Shown piece by piece: positions 55,205-64,000 of a DNA stretch of 64,000 bases. The stretch's first letter is position 1; the number at the start of each line of letters is the position of its first letter. Source of the stretch: Tardiphaga alba (GTDB taxonomy: Bacteria; Pseudomonadota; Alphaproteobacteria; Rhizobiales; Xanthobacteraceae); assembly GCF_018279705.1 (NCBI RefSeq), contig NZ_CP036498.1:3675001-3739000 (forward strand), read 5' to 3'. The position numbers and the translations under genes are program-made. The notes under the pieces are model-generated. The model had not been told where the DNA came from, made no database searches, and saw only the letters and a program-made list of their open reading frames with translations.

Positions 55205-56086
55205 CTAGCGCGGCGGCAATGTCCGCACGAATGCCACGATGGCATCCTGATCCTGCCGCGTCATCTTCGCATAGGACGCGTAACCCATCGGCGGCTTGAG
55301 CCTGCGTCCGTCGCGCGAGACGCCCTCGGTCATGGCACGCCGGATTTCATCGTCGCTCCACTGGCCAAGGCCTTCCGTCGGGTTCGATGTGATGTTGGCG
55401 GAGACGACCTGCCCCCACGGCCCTTTGAACAATTTACCGCCCTTACCCGCTGCATTCGCGTAGTCGTGCCCGCCTGAGCCGCGCGGCGTGTGACACTCCA
55501 GGCAATGTGCGATGGCCACGAGATACCGTCCGCGCCTGAGCGGGTCCGCCATCTCCGCATCCTTCATCTGCGTCCCAACGTAAGGCGGCTTCTCCCGTTC
55601 TAATTTCGCACGGTATTCTGGCGGCGGCATCTCCCTGCGCACCGCCGGGACAGATCTCAGATAGGCAACGAGCGCATCCAGATCACGCGCCGTCAGAACC
55701 GAATAGAACGCCGTCGGCATGATCGGCGCTGCATTCACGCCGTCAGGCTTCGTCCCGGTGACGAGGAATGTCCTGAGCTCGGCATCGGTCCAGTGGCCGA
55801 GGCCAGTCTCCTTGTCAGGCGTGAGATTCGCACCAGAGACCTTGAATGCCGGCTCATCGAATTGCTGCGATCCGCCCGACAGCAGGCGCGAGACATCGAA
55901 CCCGTTCGGCCCACGCGGTGTGTGACAGTTATGGCAGGTCATGACGTCGGCGAGATAAGCGCCACGCTCGACCAGTGTCTCGGCCGTCGCAGCCGTCGTC
56001 CCGAGCGCCAGCAGCACTCCCGCTATCCATCTCCGCAAACCTGCCCCCAAAGGTCGAACGCCAGCCGATACACGACCAGAAATCAT
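55205..56086 (-). CDS. Dihaem cytochrome c
   Basis: A 293-residue exported protein with two haem-attachment sites, CHNCH and CLECH, each in a cytochrome c domain of about 120 residues. Each domain also has a late Met for axial ligation (APIMPTAFYS and KPPMGYASY). It resembles the cytochrome subunit of membrane-bound alcohol or aldehyde dehydrogenases. No dehydrogenase gene is adjacent. The signal is near RRWIAGVLLALGTTAATAE. Confidence 0.9.
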   Translation of the reverse strand: MISGRVSAGVRPLGAGLRRWIAGVLLALGTTAATAETLVERGAYLADVMTCHNCHTPRGPNGFDVSRLLSGGSQQFDEPAFKVSGANLTPDKETGLGHWTDAELRTFLVTGTKPDGVNAAPIMPTAFYSVLTARDLDALVAYLRSVPAVRREMPPPEYRAKLEREKPPYVGTQMKDAEMADPLRRGRYLVAIAHCLECHTPRGSGGHDYANAAGKGGKLFKGPWGQVVSANITSNPTEGLGQWSDDEIRRAMTEGVSRDGRRLKPPMGYASYAKMTRQDQDAIVAFVRTLPPR

Positions 56087-56174
56087 ACCCTCTGCTGCGA
56101 GAGAAGCTGCGGAGATGGACTAACTGCGAATTTCAGAAAATGATCAGCACGCCTTTAGAAAGCGCGCTGATAGA

Positions 56175-56969
<795 letters not shown>

Positions 56970-57058
56970 TGGACGCTCCATGGGTAAGGAATGGAGCTGA
57001 TATTGGAACTGGGATGTGGAGGCGCAATAACCCTCACGCGGCGGTGAAGCACTGCCGC

Positions 57059-57147
57059 GTAGCCCAGATGAAGCGCAGCGCAATCTGGGGGCTGCGTTTC
57101 AACAATCTCTGCTGTCCCCGGGTTACGCTGCGCTCCACCCGGGCTAC
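57059..57147. repeat. Extragenic inverted repeat
   Basis: GTAGCCCAGATGAAGCGCAG and the downstream complement CTGCGCTCCACCCGGGCTAC form the ends of an 89-base imperfect palindrome. This pattern (TAGCCCGGATGGAGCGCAGC-like) is widespread between genes in many proteobacteria. Confidence 0.78.
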
Positions 57148-57161
57148 GAACGAGCACAAAC

Positions 57162-57184
57162 AAAAACGGCGCCCGAAGGCGCCG
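57162..57184 (-). terminator. Terminator of the ribosomal operon
   Basis: The arms CGGCGCC and GGCGCCG close on a four-base loop, and five T follow on the minus strand. It ends transcription after rplQ. Confidence 0.92.
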
Positions 57185-57210
57185 CTTTCAGAACTCAAAT
57201 GCTTTGCAGC

Positions 57211-57627
57211 TTATGCCGCGTCGGCTTCAGCGCCCTGCACCGGGCCCGAATCCTTGCCCTTGGCGTCTTCGTCGCGATCGACGAATTCGATCACGGCCAT
57301 CGGAGCGTTGTCGCCGTAGCGGAAGCCGGCTTTGATGATGCGGGTGTAGCCGCCCTGACGATCAGCATAGCGCTTGGCCAGCACGTCGAACAGCTTGCGA
57401 ACCTGATCCAGGTCCTTCATCTCGCTGATGGCCTGGCGGCGCTTGTCGAGGCCACCCTTCTTGCCGAGGGTGACGAGCTTCTCGACGATCGGGCGGAGCT
57501 CCTTGGCCTTCGGCAGCGTGGTGACGATCTGCTCGTGCTTGATCAGCGACGCGCACATATTGGCGAACATCGCCTTGCGGTGCTCGGCGGTGCGGTTGAG
57601 TTTGCGATGAACCTTGCCGTGACGCAT
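57211..57627 (-). CDS. rplQ: 50S ribosomal protein L17
   Basis: A 138-residue L17 with the universal N-terminus [20 protein letters not shown]. The last 20 residues form an acidic/Lys tail usual in alphaproteobacteria. It is the last gene of the operon, 114 bases after rpoA. Confidence 0.98.
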   Translation of the reverse strand: MRHGKVHRKLNRTAEHRKAMFANMCASLIKHEQIVTTLPKAKELRPIVEKLVTLGKKGGLDKRRQAISEMKDLDQVRKLFDVLAKRYADRQGGYTRIIKAGFRYGDNAPMAVIEFVDRDEDAKGKDSGPVQGAEADAA

Positions 57628-57704
57628 GGGAGTAGTCCTCTATTCAATTGCCGCGACGGTTCGTCGGGACATCATGTTGCAGGTGGGCCGCCTGCGTTCG
57701 CCCA

Positions 57705-57732
57705 GAACAAGGCCGGGTTACCGGCCTTGTTC
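57705..57732. other. Perfect hairpin between rpoA and rplQ
   Basis: Twelve-base arms, GAACAAGGCCGG and CCGGCCTTGTTC, pair perfectly around a four-base loop. There is no T tract, so it is more likely an RNA processing or stability element than a terminator. Confidence 0.7.
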
Positions 57733-57741
57733 GAAAGTTGC

Positions 57742-58779
57742 TCAGTAGTGGTCTTCGAAGCGCTTGGCCAGCTCGTCGATATTCTCCGGCGGCCAACCGG
57801 GCACTTCCATGCCGAGATGCAGACCCATCTGGGCCAGCACTTCCTTGATTTCGTTCAGCGACTTGCGGCCGAAGTTCGGGGTACGGAGCATTTCCGCTTC
57901 CGACTTCTGAACGAGGTCGCCGATGTAAACGATGTTGTCGTTCTTCAGGCAGTTTGCCGAACGCACAGAGAGCTCGAGCTCGTCGACCTTCTTGAGGAAG
58001 GCCGGGTTGAAAGCGAGATCCGGGATGACTTCCTGAGCGACTTCCTTGCGGGGCTCTTCGAAGTTCACGAACACATTGAGCTGGTCCTGCAGGATGCGGG
58101 CCGAATAGGCAACCGCGTCCTCGGGCGTCAGCGCGCCGTTGGTCTCGATGGTCATGGTAAGCTTGTCGTAGTCGAGGATCTGGCCCTCACGGGTGTTCTC
58201 GACCTTGTAGCTGACCTTGCGAACCGGCGAATACAGGCTATCGACCGGGATCAGGCCGATCGGCGCATCTTCCGGACGGTTGTGCTCGGCAGCGACATAG
58301 CCCTTGCCACCCGACACGGTGAATTCCATGCGGATTTCAGCGCCATCGTCGAGGGTGCAGAGCTGCAGGTCGGGATTGAGGACGACAACGTCGCCCACGG
58401 TCTGGATGTCACCAGCGGTGACGGCGCCCGGGCCCTGCTTCTTCACGACCATGCGCTTCGGGCCTTCGCCCTGCATCTTGATCGCGATGTCCTTCACGTT
58501 CAGCACGATGTCGGTGACGTCTTCACGCACGCCGGCGATCGAGGAGAACTCGTGCAGAACGCCATCGATGTGGACGGCCTGAACGGCAGCGCCCTGCAGC
58601 GACGACAAAAGGATACGGCGCAGCGCGTTGCCGAGGGTCTGACCGAAACCACGCTCGAGCGGCTCAGCGACGAGGGTCGCGAAACGCGAGGGATCGCTGC
58701 CAGGGGTTACCTGCAGCTTGTTGGGGCGGATAAGCTCTTGCCAATTTTTCTGGATCGTCACTGTGTCACCCATGGCCAT
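57742..58779 (-). CDS. rpoA: DNA-directed RNA polymerase alpha subunit
   Basis: A 345-residue RpoA. The N-terminal domain has [20 protein letters not shown], and the C-terminal domain has [20 protein letters not shown], which contacts DNA and activators. ATG 58779 or 58773 may serve as start. Confidence 0.98.
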   Translation of the reverse strand: MAMGDTVTIQKNWQELIRPNKLQVTPGSDPSRFATLVAEPLERGFGQTLGNALRRILLSSLQGAAVQAVHIDGVLHEFSSIAGVREDVTDIVLNVKDIAIKMQGEGPKRMVVKKQGPGAVTAGDIQTVGDVVVLNPDLQLCTLDDGAEIRMEFTVSGGKGYVAAEHNRPEDAPIGLIPVDSLYSPVRKVSYKVENTREGQILDYDKLTMTIETNGALTPEDAVAYSARILQDQLNVFVNFEEPRKEVAQEVIPDLAFNPAFLKKVDELELSVRSANCLKNDNIVYIGDLVQKSEAEMLRTPNFGRKSLNEIKEVLAQMGLHLGMEVPGWPPENIDELAKRFEDHY

Positions 58780-58836
58780 CGAAATCTCTGGCTTGGAGAT
58801 CGCGGAGAAAGTCCGCGTAAAACTACGTCGAACGCA

Positions 58837-58863
58837 ATTGCGGGCGGCTGAGCCACCCGCAAT
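58837..58863. other. Hairpin between rpsK and rpoA
   Basis: ATTGCGGG and CCCGCAAT pair perfectly, and an inner GGC/GCC extends the stem. No T tract follows. Confidence 0.6.
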
Positions 58864-58878
58864 CCAAATAGATAGCGA

Positions 58879-59268
58879 TTAAACGCGACGGCGCTTGCGC
58901 GGGCGGCAGCCGTTATGCGGCACCGAGGTCACGTCGCGGATCGAGGTGACGGTGAAGCCGGCGGCCTGCAGCGCGCGGAGCGCCGATTCACGACCCGAAC
59001 CCGGACCGCCAACCTCGACTTCGAGGGTGCGCATGCCGTGTTCCTGCGCCTTCTTGGACGCGTCTTCAGCAGCGACCTGCGCAGCATACGGGGTCGACTT
59101 GCGCGAGCCCTTGAAGCCCATCGTGCCAGCCGAGGACCAGGCAATCGTGTTGCCCTGCGCGTCGGTGATGGTGATGGTGGTGTTGTTGAACGACGAGTTC
59201 ACGTGAGCGACGCCCGAAGCGATGTTTTTGCGTTCGCGACGACGGACGCGGCCGGCTTCCTTTGCCAT
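58879..59268 (-). CDS. rpsK: 30S ribosomal protein S11
   Basis: A 129-residue S11 with [19 protein letters not shown] and the Arg-rich end [12 protein letters not shown] 59268 gives the standard N-terminus ([16 protein letters not shown]). Confidence 0.98.
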   Translation of the reverse strand: MAKEAGRVRRRERKNIASGVAHVNSSFNNTTITITDAQGNTIAWSSAGTMGFKGSRKSTPYAAQVAAEDASKKAQEHGMRTLEVEVGGPGSGRESALRALQAAGFTVTSIRDVTSVPHNGCRPRKRRRV

Positions 59269-59339
59269 TGTAGACCTTTCTAGAGATATCAACGCCGCCG
59301 TATTGCCAGCGGCTACACCGAAAAAATGCAAACGACGAA

Positions 59340-59369
59340 CAGGGAGTAGCGAATGCTCGCCACTCCCTG
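59340..59369. other. Hairpin between rpsM and rpsK
   Basis: CAGGGAGT and ACTCCCTG pair, and inner GCGA and TCGC extend the stem after one mismatch. On the minus strand a run of six T follows about 16 bases later, so partial termination is possible. Confidence 0.6.
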
Positions 59370-59388
59370 CCCGCCTTAAGCAGCTAAA

Positions 59389-59757
59389 TTACTTCTTCTT
59401 GCCTGCGATGGCCTTGGCCGGACCCTTGCGGGTGCGCGCATTGGTATGCGTGCGCTGGCCACGAACCGGCAGACCGCGACGATGACGCAGGCCACGATAG
59501 CAGCCGAGGTCCATCAGACGCTTGATGTTCATGCCCGTCTCACGACGGAGATCGCCCTCGACCAGATAGTCGCGGTCGATGACTTCGCGGATCTGGAGCA
59601 CTTCGGCGTCGCTCAGCTGATTGACGCGGCGCTCCGGGGTGATCTTCACCTTCTCGATGATGTCGGCAGCGTTCTTCTGGCCGATGCCATGAATGTACTG
59701 CAGCGCGATCAGGACGCGCTTGTTGGTCGGGATGTTTACACCGGCGATACGGGCCAC
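59389..59757 (-). CDS. rpsM: 30S ribosomal protein S13
   Basis: A 122-residue S13: [19 protein letters not shown] at the start and [17 protein letters not shown] near the end are universal. It is separated from adk by about 184 bases that probably hold a secondary promoter. Confidence 0.98.
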   Translation of the reverse strand: MARIAGVNIPTNKRVLIALQYIHGIGQKNAADIIEKVKITPERRVNQLSDAEVLQIREVIDRDYLVEGDLRRETGMNIKRLMDLGCYRGLRHRRGLPVRGQRTHTNARTRKGPAKAIAGKKK

Positions 59758-59941
59758 AACTTCTCTCCTGTCACCAGCCGATCATGAACTGGCATTATCT
59801 TCAATTTGTCGGGCGGGCATTCACAAAACGCGAATACGACGCCCGTCCCTCAACTCAGTGGGGCCCGGCATCGTCTGGAATCTTCCGACTGGATGAGGGC
59901 CGTATTTAGAGACACAACGCAGATACGTCAACCGCCCGCGC

Positions 59942-60895
59942 TTAGCGCTTGGCTCGCTTTTTCGCGAGCTTTCGCACCGACTTGGCGGCCTTCTTGACCG
60001 CCTTTTTCACCGTTTTGGCCGCCTTTTTGACGACTTTCTTGGTGGATTTCGTGGTTTTGGCCTTTTTGGCCACTTTGGAACCCGCTTTCGCGGCCTTCTT
60101 CGGCGCCTTCACGGCCTTTTTGGCAGCTTTCTTGACCACCTTCTTGGCGGTCTTTTTAGCGGTCTTGGCCTTCTTCGCCGGCGCCTTCGCAGCCTTCTTG
60201 GCTGGAGCCTTCGCCGATTTGGCCTTCGCGGCCTTCTTCGGCGCGGCCGACTTCTTGGCCGGCGCCTTCTTGGCAGCCCTACGAGAGGGCTTGGCCGAAC
60301 CACTGTCTTCGCGAATCGCGGCAAGCACGCGGTCAATTTCCAGCGTCACTTCATCGATGGACATCATGCCATTGATGGTCACGAGCTTGCGCTTCTCAGA
60401 ATAGTAATCGATCAGCGGCTCGGTGGAGGCACGATAGGCAGCCAGGCGCTTCGACAGCACTTCCGGCGTATCGTCTGCACGCACGGCTTCGCCGCGCGCC
60501 ATCATCTCGGCGACACGGGTTTCCACGCGCTCGAGCAGCGCGCTCTCATTGACGCGCAGTTCGACAGCGGCGTCGAGATTGAGACCCTTGGACTTCAAGA
60601 GCACGTCCAGCGCTTCGGCCTGCGGCACGGTGCGCGGGAAGCCGTCGAGGATGAAGCCATTGGCGGCATCCGCCTGCTCGATGCGATCCGAAATGATTCC
60701 GATCACCACCTCGTCGGGCACCAGACCGCCAGCGGCCATGATGTCCTTCGCTTTGAGACCGATCTCGGTCTCGGCAGCCACTGCTGCACGGAGCATGTCG
60801 CCCGTGGAGAGCTGCACGATCCCGTGGCGCGCCACGAGACGCTGTGCCTGTGTTCCCTTGCCCGCCCCCGGCGGCCCGAGAAGAATCAGTCTCAT
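59942..60895 (-). CDS. adk: Adenylate kinase with long Lys/Ala-rich C-terminal tail
   Basis: Residues 1 to about 195 are a complete short-LID adenylate kinase that interconverts AMP, ADP and ATP. They show GPPGAGKG (8-15), [14 protein letters not shown] and [20 protein letters not shown]. Residues 201-317 form an extra tail with about 47 Lys and 36 Ala in 117 residues, five Arg and no acidic residue. It consists of AKKA, PAKK and VVKKAAK units like histone H1. The catalytic domain alone has the normal family length. The ATG overlaps the TGA of secY by four bases. The tail is in frame with no sign of a second start, so I read it as real. Confidence 0.95.
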   Translation of the reverse strand: MRLILLGPPGAGKGTQAQRLVARHGIVQLSTGDMLRAAVAAETEIGLKAKDIMAAGGLVPDEVVIGIISDRIEQADAANGFILDGFPRTVPQAEALDVLLKSKGLNLDAAVELRVNESALLERVETRVAEMMARGEAVRADDTPEVLSKRLAAYRASTEPLIDYYSEKRKLVTINGMMSIDEVTLEIDRVLAAIREDSGSAKPSRRAAKKAPAKKSAAPKKAAKAKSAKAPAKKAAKAPAKKAKTAKKTAKKVVKKAAKKAVKAPKKAAKAGSKVAKKAKTTKSTKKVVKKAAKTVKKAVKKAAKSVRKLAKKRAKR

Positions 60896-62223
60896 TTACG
60901 CCGGCCCTTCAGCTTCGACTTGCGGATCAAACCTTCATACTGGTGCGCCAGCAGGTGGCCCTGCACCTGAGCGACCGTATCCATGGTCACGCTGACCACG
61001 ATCAGCAGCGAGGTGCCGCCGAAATAGAATGGGACCGCCGCATAGGAGATCATGATTTCCGGGATCAAGCAGACCACTGCGAGATAAGCGGCGCCGACCA
61101 CTGTGATACGCGACAGCACGTAGTCGATATATTCGGCTGTCCGCTCGCCCGGACGGATGCCCGGAATGAAGCCGCCATGCTTCTTCAGATTGTCGGCGGT
61201 CTCGGTCGGGTTGAACACGATCGCCGTATAGAAGAACGCGAAGAACACGATCAGCGACACATAGAGAACCAGGAACAGCGGACGACCATGGCTAAGCTGG
61301 GTCGTCAGCATCTGGAACCACTCGGGCCCCTTCCCTGCATTGAAGCTCGCAATGGTCGCCGGCAGCAGCAACAGCGACGATGCGAAGATCGGCGGGATCA
61401 CGCCCGACGTATTCAGCTTCAGCGGCAGATGCGAGGACTGGCCCTCGAACATCTTGTTGCCGACCTGGCGCTTCGGATACTGGATCAGCAGGCGACGCTG
61501 GGCGCGCTCGACGAACACGATGAAGGCGATGACCACGACGGCCATCACGATCACGACCAGGATCAGGCCCGTCGACAGGGCGCCCTGACGGCCGAGTTCG
61601 AGCATGTTGGCGATCGCCGCCGGAAGCTCGGCCACGATGCCCGCCAGAATGATCAGCGAAATGCCGTTGCCGATGCCGCGCGAGGTGATCTGCTCACCCA
61701 GCCACATCAGGAACATGGTGCCGCCGGTCAGCGTCACCGACGCCGAGATCAGGAAGAACATGCCGGGCTCGCTGACCACATTGCCGGCGCTCTGCAGGCC
61801 CGCCGCAATGGCGTAGGACTGAAAAGCAGCCAGGATGACGGTCAGGTAGCGGGTATACTGGTTCAGCGTCTTGCGGCCGGCCTCACCCTCTTTCTTGAGG
61901 GCTTCGAGCTGCGGCGACACGGTGGTCAGAAGCTGGATGATGATAGATGCCGAGATATACGGCATGATGTTCAGCGCAAAAATCGCCATGCGATTGATGC
62001 CGCCGCCCGCGAACATGTTGAACATGCCGAGGATGCCGCCGGCCTGCTGGCGGAACACCTGCTCCCAAGCCGACGGATCGATGCCGGGCAGCGGAATATA
62101 GGTGCCGAGCCGATAAACAAGCAGCGCACCCAGGGTGAACCAGATGCGCTTCTTCAGTTCTTCGGCCTTGCCGAGCGCGGCAAAGTTGAGATTGGAGGCG
62201 AGTTGCTCTGCTGCGGAAGCCAT
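60892..62223 (-). CDS. secY: Preprotein translocase subunit SecY
   Basis: A 443-residue integral membrane protein with ten helices, the channel of the Sec translocon. [31 protein letters not shown] and [13 protein letters not shown] are characteristic. It lies between rplO and adk, the usual order. Confidence 0.98.
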   Translation of the reverse strand: MASAAEQLASNLNFAALGKAEELKKRIWFTLGALLVYRLGTYIPLPGIDPSAWEQVFRQQAGGILGMFNMFAGGGINRMAIFALNIMPYISASIIIQLLTTVSPQLEALKKEGEAGRKTLNQYTRYLTVILAAFQSYAIAAGLQSAGNVVSEPGMFFLISASVTLTGGTMFLMWLGEQITSRGIGNGISLIILAGIVAELPAAIANMLELGRQGALSTGLILVVIVMAVVVIAFIVFVERAQRRLLIQYPKRQVGNKMFEGQSSHLPLKLNTSGVIPPIFASSLLLLPATIASFNAGKGPEWFQMLTTQLSHGRPLFLVLYVSLIVFFAFFYTAIVFNPTETADNLKKHGGFIPGIRPGERTAEYIDYVLSRITVVGAAYLAVVCLIPEIMISYAAVPFYFGGTSLLIVVSVTMDTVAQVQGHLLAHQYEGLIRKSKLKGRRK

Positions 62224-62355
62224 GTCGGACTTTCTCCCGAACCTCCTGAACCGAGGTGTCTGCGTGATCGAGACACCCGGTGAGGCCGGACGTTACTTTG
62301 TGCTCGGTATTGATAGAATCCAGCGGAGATAAAATCTACCCGAACACCGCGCAAG

Positions 62356-62377
62356 GCCGCCTGCGGTCGCAGGCGGC
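62356..62377. other. Hairpin between rplO and secY
   Basis: A perfect nine-base stem, GCCGCCTGC / GCAGGCGGC, closes on GGTC just after the rplO stop. No T tract is seen. Confidence 0.6.
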
Positions 62378-62387
62378 GCGCAGGTCA

Positions 62388-62879
62388 TCAGGCGGCTTCG
62401 CCGTCTTCCTTCTTGGCGGGCGCAAGGATGGTCACCTTGCCGCCGGCCTTCTCGATCGCCTCGACGGCAGCCTTGGAAGCACCGGCGACTTCGAGCTGGA
62501 TCTTCGCCTTGATCTCGCCACGGCCGAGCACACGCACGCCGTCCTTGGCGCGGCGGATCACGCCGGCTTCGACGAGCGAAGCTGCGGTGATCGTGCCCTT
62601 CGACGCGTCGAGCTTCTTGCTGTCGATCGCATCCTGGAGACGGTCCAGGTTGATCTCGGCGAAGTCGAGACGAAAGATGTTGTTGAAGCCGCGCTTCGGC
62701 AGACGGCGATGCAACGGCATCTGACCGCCTTCGAAGCCCTTGATGCGCACGCCCGAACGTGCGGTCTGGCCCTTGCCGCCACGGCCGCCGGTCTTGCCCT
62801 TGCCAGAGCCAATGCCGCGGCCGATGCGCATACGCTTCTTACGGGAGCCGGCGTTATCGGCGATATCGCTGAGCTTCAT
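62388..62879 (-). CDS. rplO: 50S ribosomal protein L15
   Basis: A 163-residue L15 with the Gly/Lys-rich N-terminus ([20 protein letters not shown]) and [21 protein letters not shown] 62879 has AGGAA upstream. Confidence 0.98.
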   Translation of the reverse strand: MKLSDIADNAGSRKKRMRIGRGIGSGKGKTGGRGGKGQTARSGVRIKGFEGGQMPLHRRLPKRGFNNIFRLDFAEINLDRLQDAIDSKKLDASKGTITAASLVEAGVIRRAKDGVRVLGRGEIKAKIQLEVAGASKAAVEAIEKAGGKVTILAPAKKEDGEAA

Positions 62880-62995
62880 CGTTCTGTTTCCTGTTTCGTC
62901 CTGCCCTTCCGGAGCGGCCAAATGGCCGTTTTGCCGTCAAAAGCAGTGTCATCCTCGCGGCACCGTGTGGCCAGCTCGAGACGACGTGAAAGTCC

Positions 62996-63187
62996 TTAGT
63001 CCTCGACCACGCGGACGAGGTGCTGCACCTTGGCGATCATGCCGCGAACTTCAGGAGTGTCCTGAAGTTCGGTCACGCGGCCGATCTTGTTGAGCTTCAG
63101 GCCGACCAGGGTCGAGCGCTGCGAGTGGTGACGGCGGATCGCGCTGGCGATCTGCTCCACCTTGAGGGTCTTTGCGGCCTTGGCCAT
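62996..63187 (-). CDS. rpmD: 50S ribosomal protein L30
   Basis: A 63-residue L30 with [20 protein letters not shown] and [20 protein letters not shown]. Standard position between rpsE and rplO. Confidence 0.97.
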   Translation of the reverse strand: MAKAAKTLKVEQIASAIRRHHSQRSTLVGLKLNKIGRVTELQDTPEVRGMIAKVQHLVRVVED

Positions 63188-63210
63188 CGTGATTACTCCG
63201 AAAGTCAGGC

Positions 63211-63783
63211 TTACTCGGCGACCACTTCCGCATCCGAGCCAACGCGGCGCGACTGCAGGGTGGAAACCTTGAGGTTACGACGAGCGGCGACCGAACGCGG
63301 CGAATCCTGATGCTTCAGCGCGTCGAAAGTGGCGCGAACCATGTTGTACGGATTCGACGAGCCGACCGACTTGGCGACAACGTCCTGGATGCCGAGCGTT
63401 TCGAACACGGCGCGCATCGGGCCACCAGCGATGATGCCAGTACCGGCCGGCGCTGCACGCAGATAGACGCGGCCCGCACCGTGGCGGCCAGCGATATCGT
63501 GATGCAGCGTGCGGCCTTCGCGCAGAGCGACGCGCGTCAGGTTGCGCTTGGCGCTGTCGGTTGCCTTGCGGATCGCTTCCGGAACTTCACGGGCCTTACC
63601 GTGACCGAAACCAACCCGCCCCTTCTGATCGCCGATGACGACCAGCGCGGCGAAGCCGAAACGCTTACCGCCCTTAACGACCTTCGCCACACGGTTGATG
63701 TGGACGAGCTTATCGACGAATTCGCTATCACGCTCTTCCCGGGGGCCCCGGTCGCGTCCGCCGCGTTCGCGTTCACCTGCCAT
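63211..63783 (-). CDS. rpsE: 30S ribosomal protein S5
   Basis: A 190-residue S5. [19 protein letters not shown] and GVAG-type [20 protein letters not shown] are universal. The N-terminal arm ([18 protein letters not shown]) is the usual alphaproteobacterial extension. Confidence 0.98.
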   Translation of the reverse strand: MAGERERGGRDRGPREERDSEFVDKLVHINRVAKVVKGGKRFGFAALVVIGDQKGRVGFGHGKAREVPEAIRKATDSAKRNLTRVALREGRTLHHDIAGRHGAGRVYLRAAPAGTGIIAGGPMRAVFETLGIQDVVAKSVGSSNPYNMVRATFDALKHQDSPRSVAARRNLKVSTLQSRRVGSDAEVVAE

Positions 63784-63848
63784 GGTGTTTTCCAATCTTT
63801 GCGAAGCTTTCGCTTCTGTGTCCGTTCAATTCGATGAATGCCAAAGGC

Positions 63849-64000
63849 TTAGAAGCTCAGCCCGCCTTCGCGAGCGGCATCAGCCAGCGCTTTGACGCGA
63901 CCGTGGTACAGGTACTGACCACGATCGAAGATCACTTCCTTGACGCCATTTTTGACGGCGCGCTCGGCGAGGAGCTTGCCGACGGCCTGCGCCGCATCGA
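63849..64000 (-). CDS. rplR: 50S ribosomal protein L18, C-terminal part (cut by window edge)
   Basis: The last 49 codons of L18 are present: [20 protein letters not shown] followed by [13 protein letters not shown] and stop. The 5' part lies beyond the window. Confidence 0.96.
   Translation of the reverse strand, partial: DAAQAVGKLLAERAVKNGVKEVIFDRGQYLYHGRVKALADAAREGGLSF

Overview
The window looks like chromosome from an alphaproteobacterium of the Bradyrhizobium/Rhodopseudomonas/Afipia group (Nitrobacteraceae). The evidence is high GC, the gene families present (MipZ, EipB, ATP12 chaperone, BluB, small phasin, FlhB-like protein after FliK, fused indolepyruvate ferredoxin oxidoreductase) and GC-rich extragenic palindromes. 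The genus cannot be fixed from sequence alone. I see no rRNA, tRNA, CRISPR array, prophage or insertion sequence. This is a core-genome region with small accessory patches.

Layout. 0.3-3.5 kb: a NicX-like ring-cleaving dioxygenase divergent from a flavin reductase-MarR fusion, then an orphan ABC binding protein. 3.7-9.8 kb: malonyl-CoA decarboxylase, EipB, a co-directional RidA-GDPD-FemAB-like-HIT group, and TrmO. 9.8-14.4 kb: a Bug binding protein, AzlCD, a lytic transglycosylase, a GrdB-like protein and a shortened PilZ-like protein. 14.5-17.5 kb: clpA and clpS. 18-22.8 kb: TadG-like protein, phasin with two PhaR-type operators, a PBP5-type carboxypeptidase with SPOR domain, and a DnaJ-domain protein. 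22.9-27 kb: a LysR-linked electrophile-detoxification operon (old yellow enzyme, AhpD-like, two GSTs). 27-34 kb: alpha/beta hydrolase, mipZ, panC, and the 1162-residue indolepyruvate oxidoreductase. 34-40.9 kb: a KaiC-like ATPase with a stand-alone receiver protein, a formyltransferase, small secreted or membrane proteins, a second GDPD, a TRIC channel and an Arg/Trp-rich Tat protein. 41-53 kb: carboxylase beta subunit, the FliK/FlhB-like pair with a CtrA-type box, ATP12, bluB, a pseudouridine synthase, rarA-degQ and a medium-chain reductase. 53-57 kb: OprO/P-type porin, dihaem cytochrome c, SDR. 57.2-64 kb: the alpha/spc ribosomal operon on the minus strand (rplR, rpsE, rpmD, rplO, secY, adk, rpsM, rpsK, rpoA, rplQ), cut by the window edge inside rplR.

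Two points cut across regions. First, at least eight genes, including clpA, fliK and azlC, are each broken by what reads as exactly one missing base, mostly in a G or C run. Restoring one base gives a full-length family-typical protein each time, so base-calling deletions are more likely than eight real mutations. Second, the adenylate kinase carries a 117-residue Lys/Ala-rich, histone H1-like tail. No region convincingly looks like an undescribed multi-gene system; the best candidates for a second look are the KaiC-like/receiver module, the Adk tail and the MarR-fused flavin reductase beside NicX.
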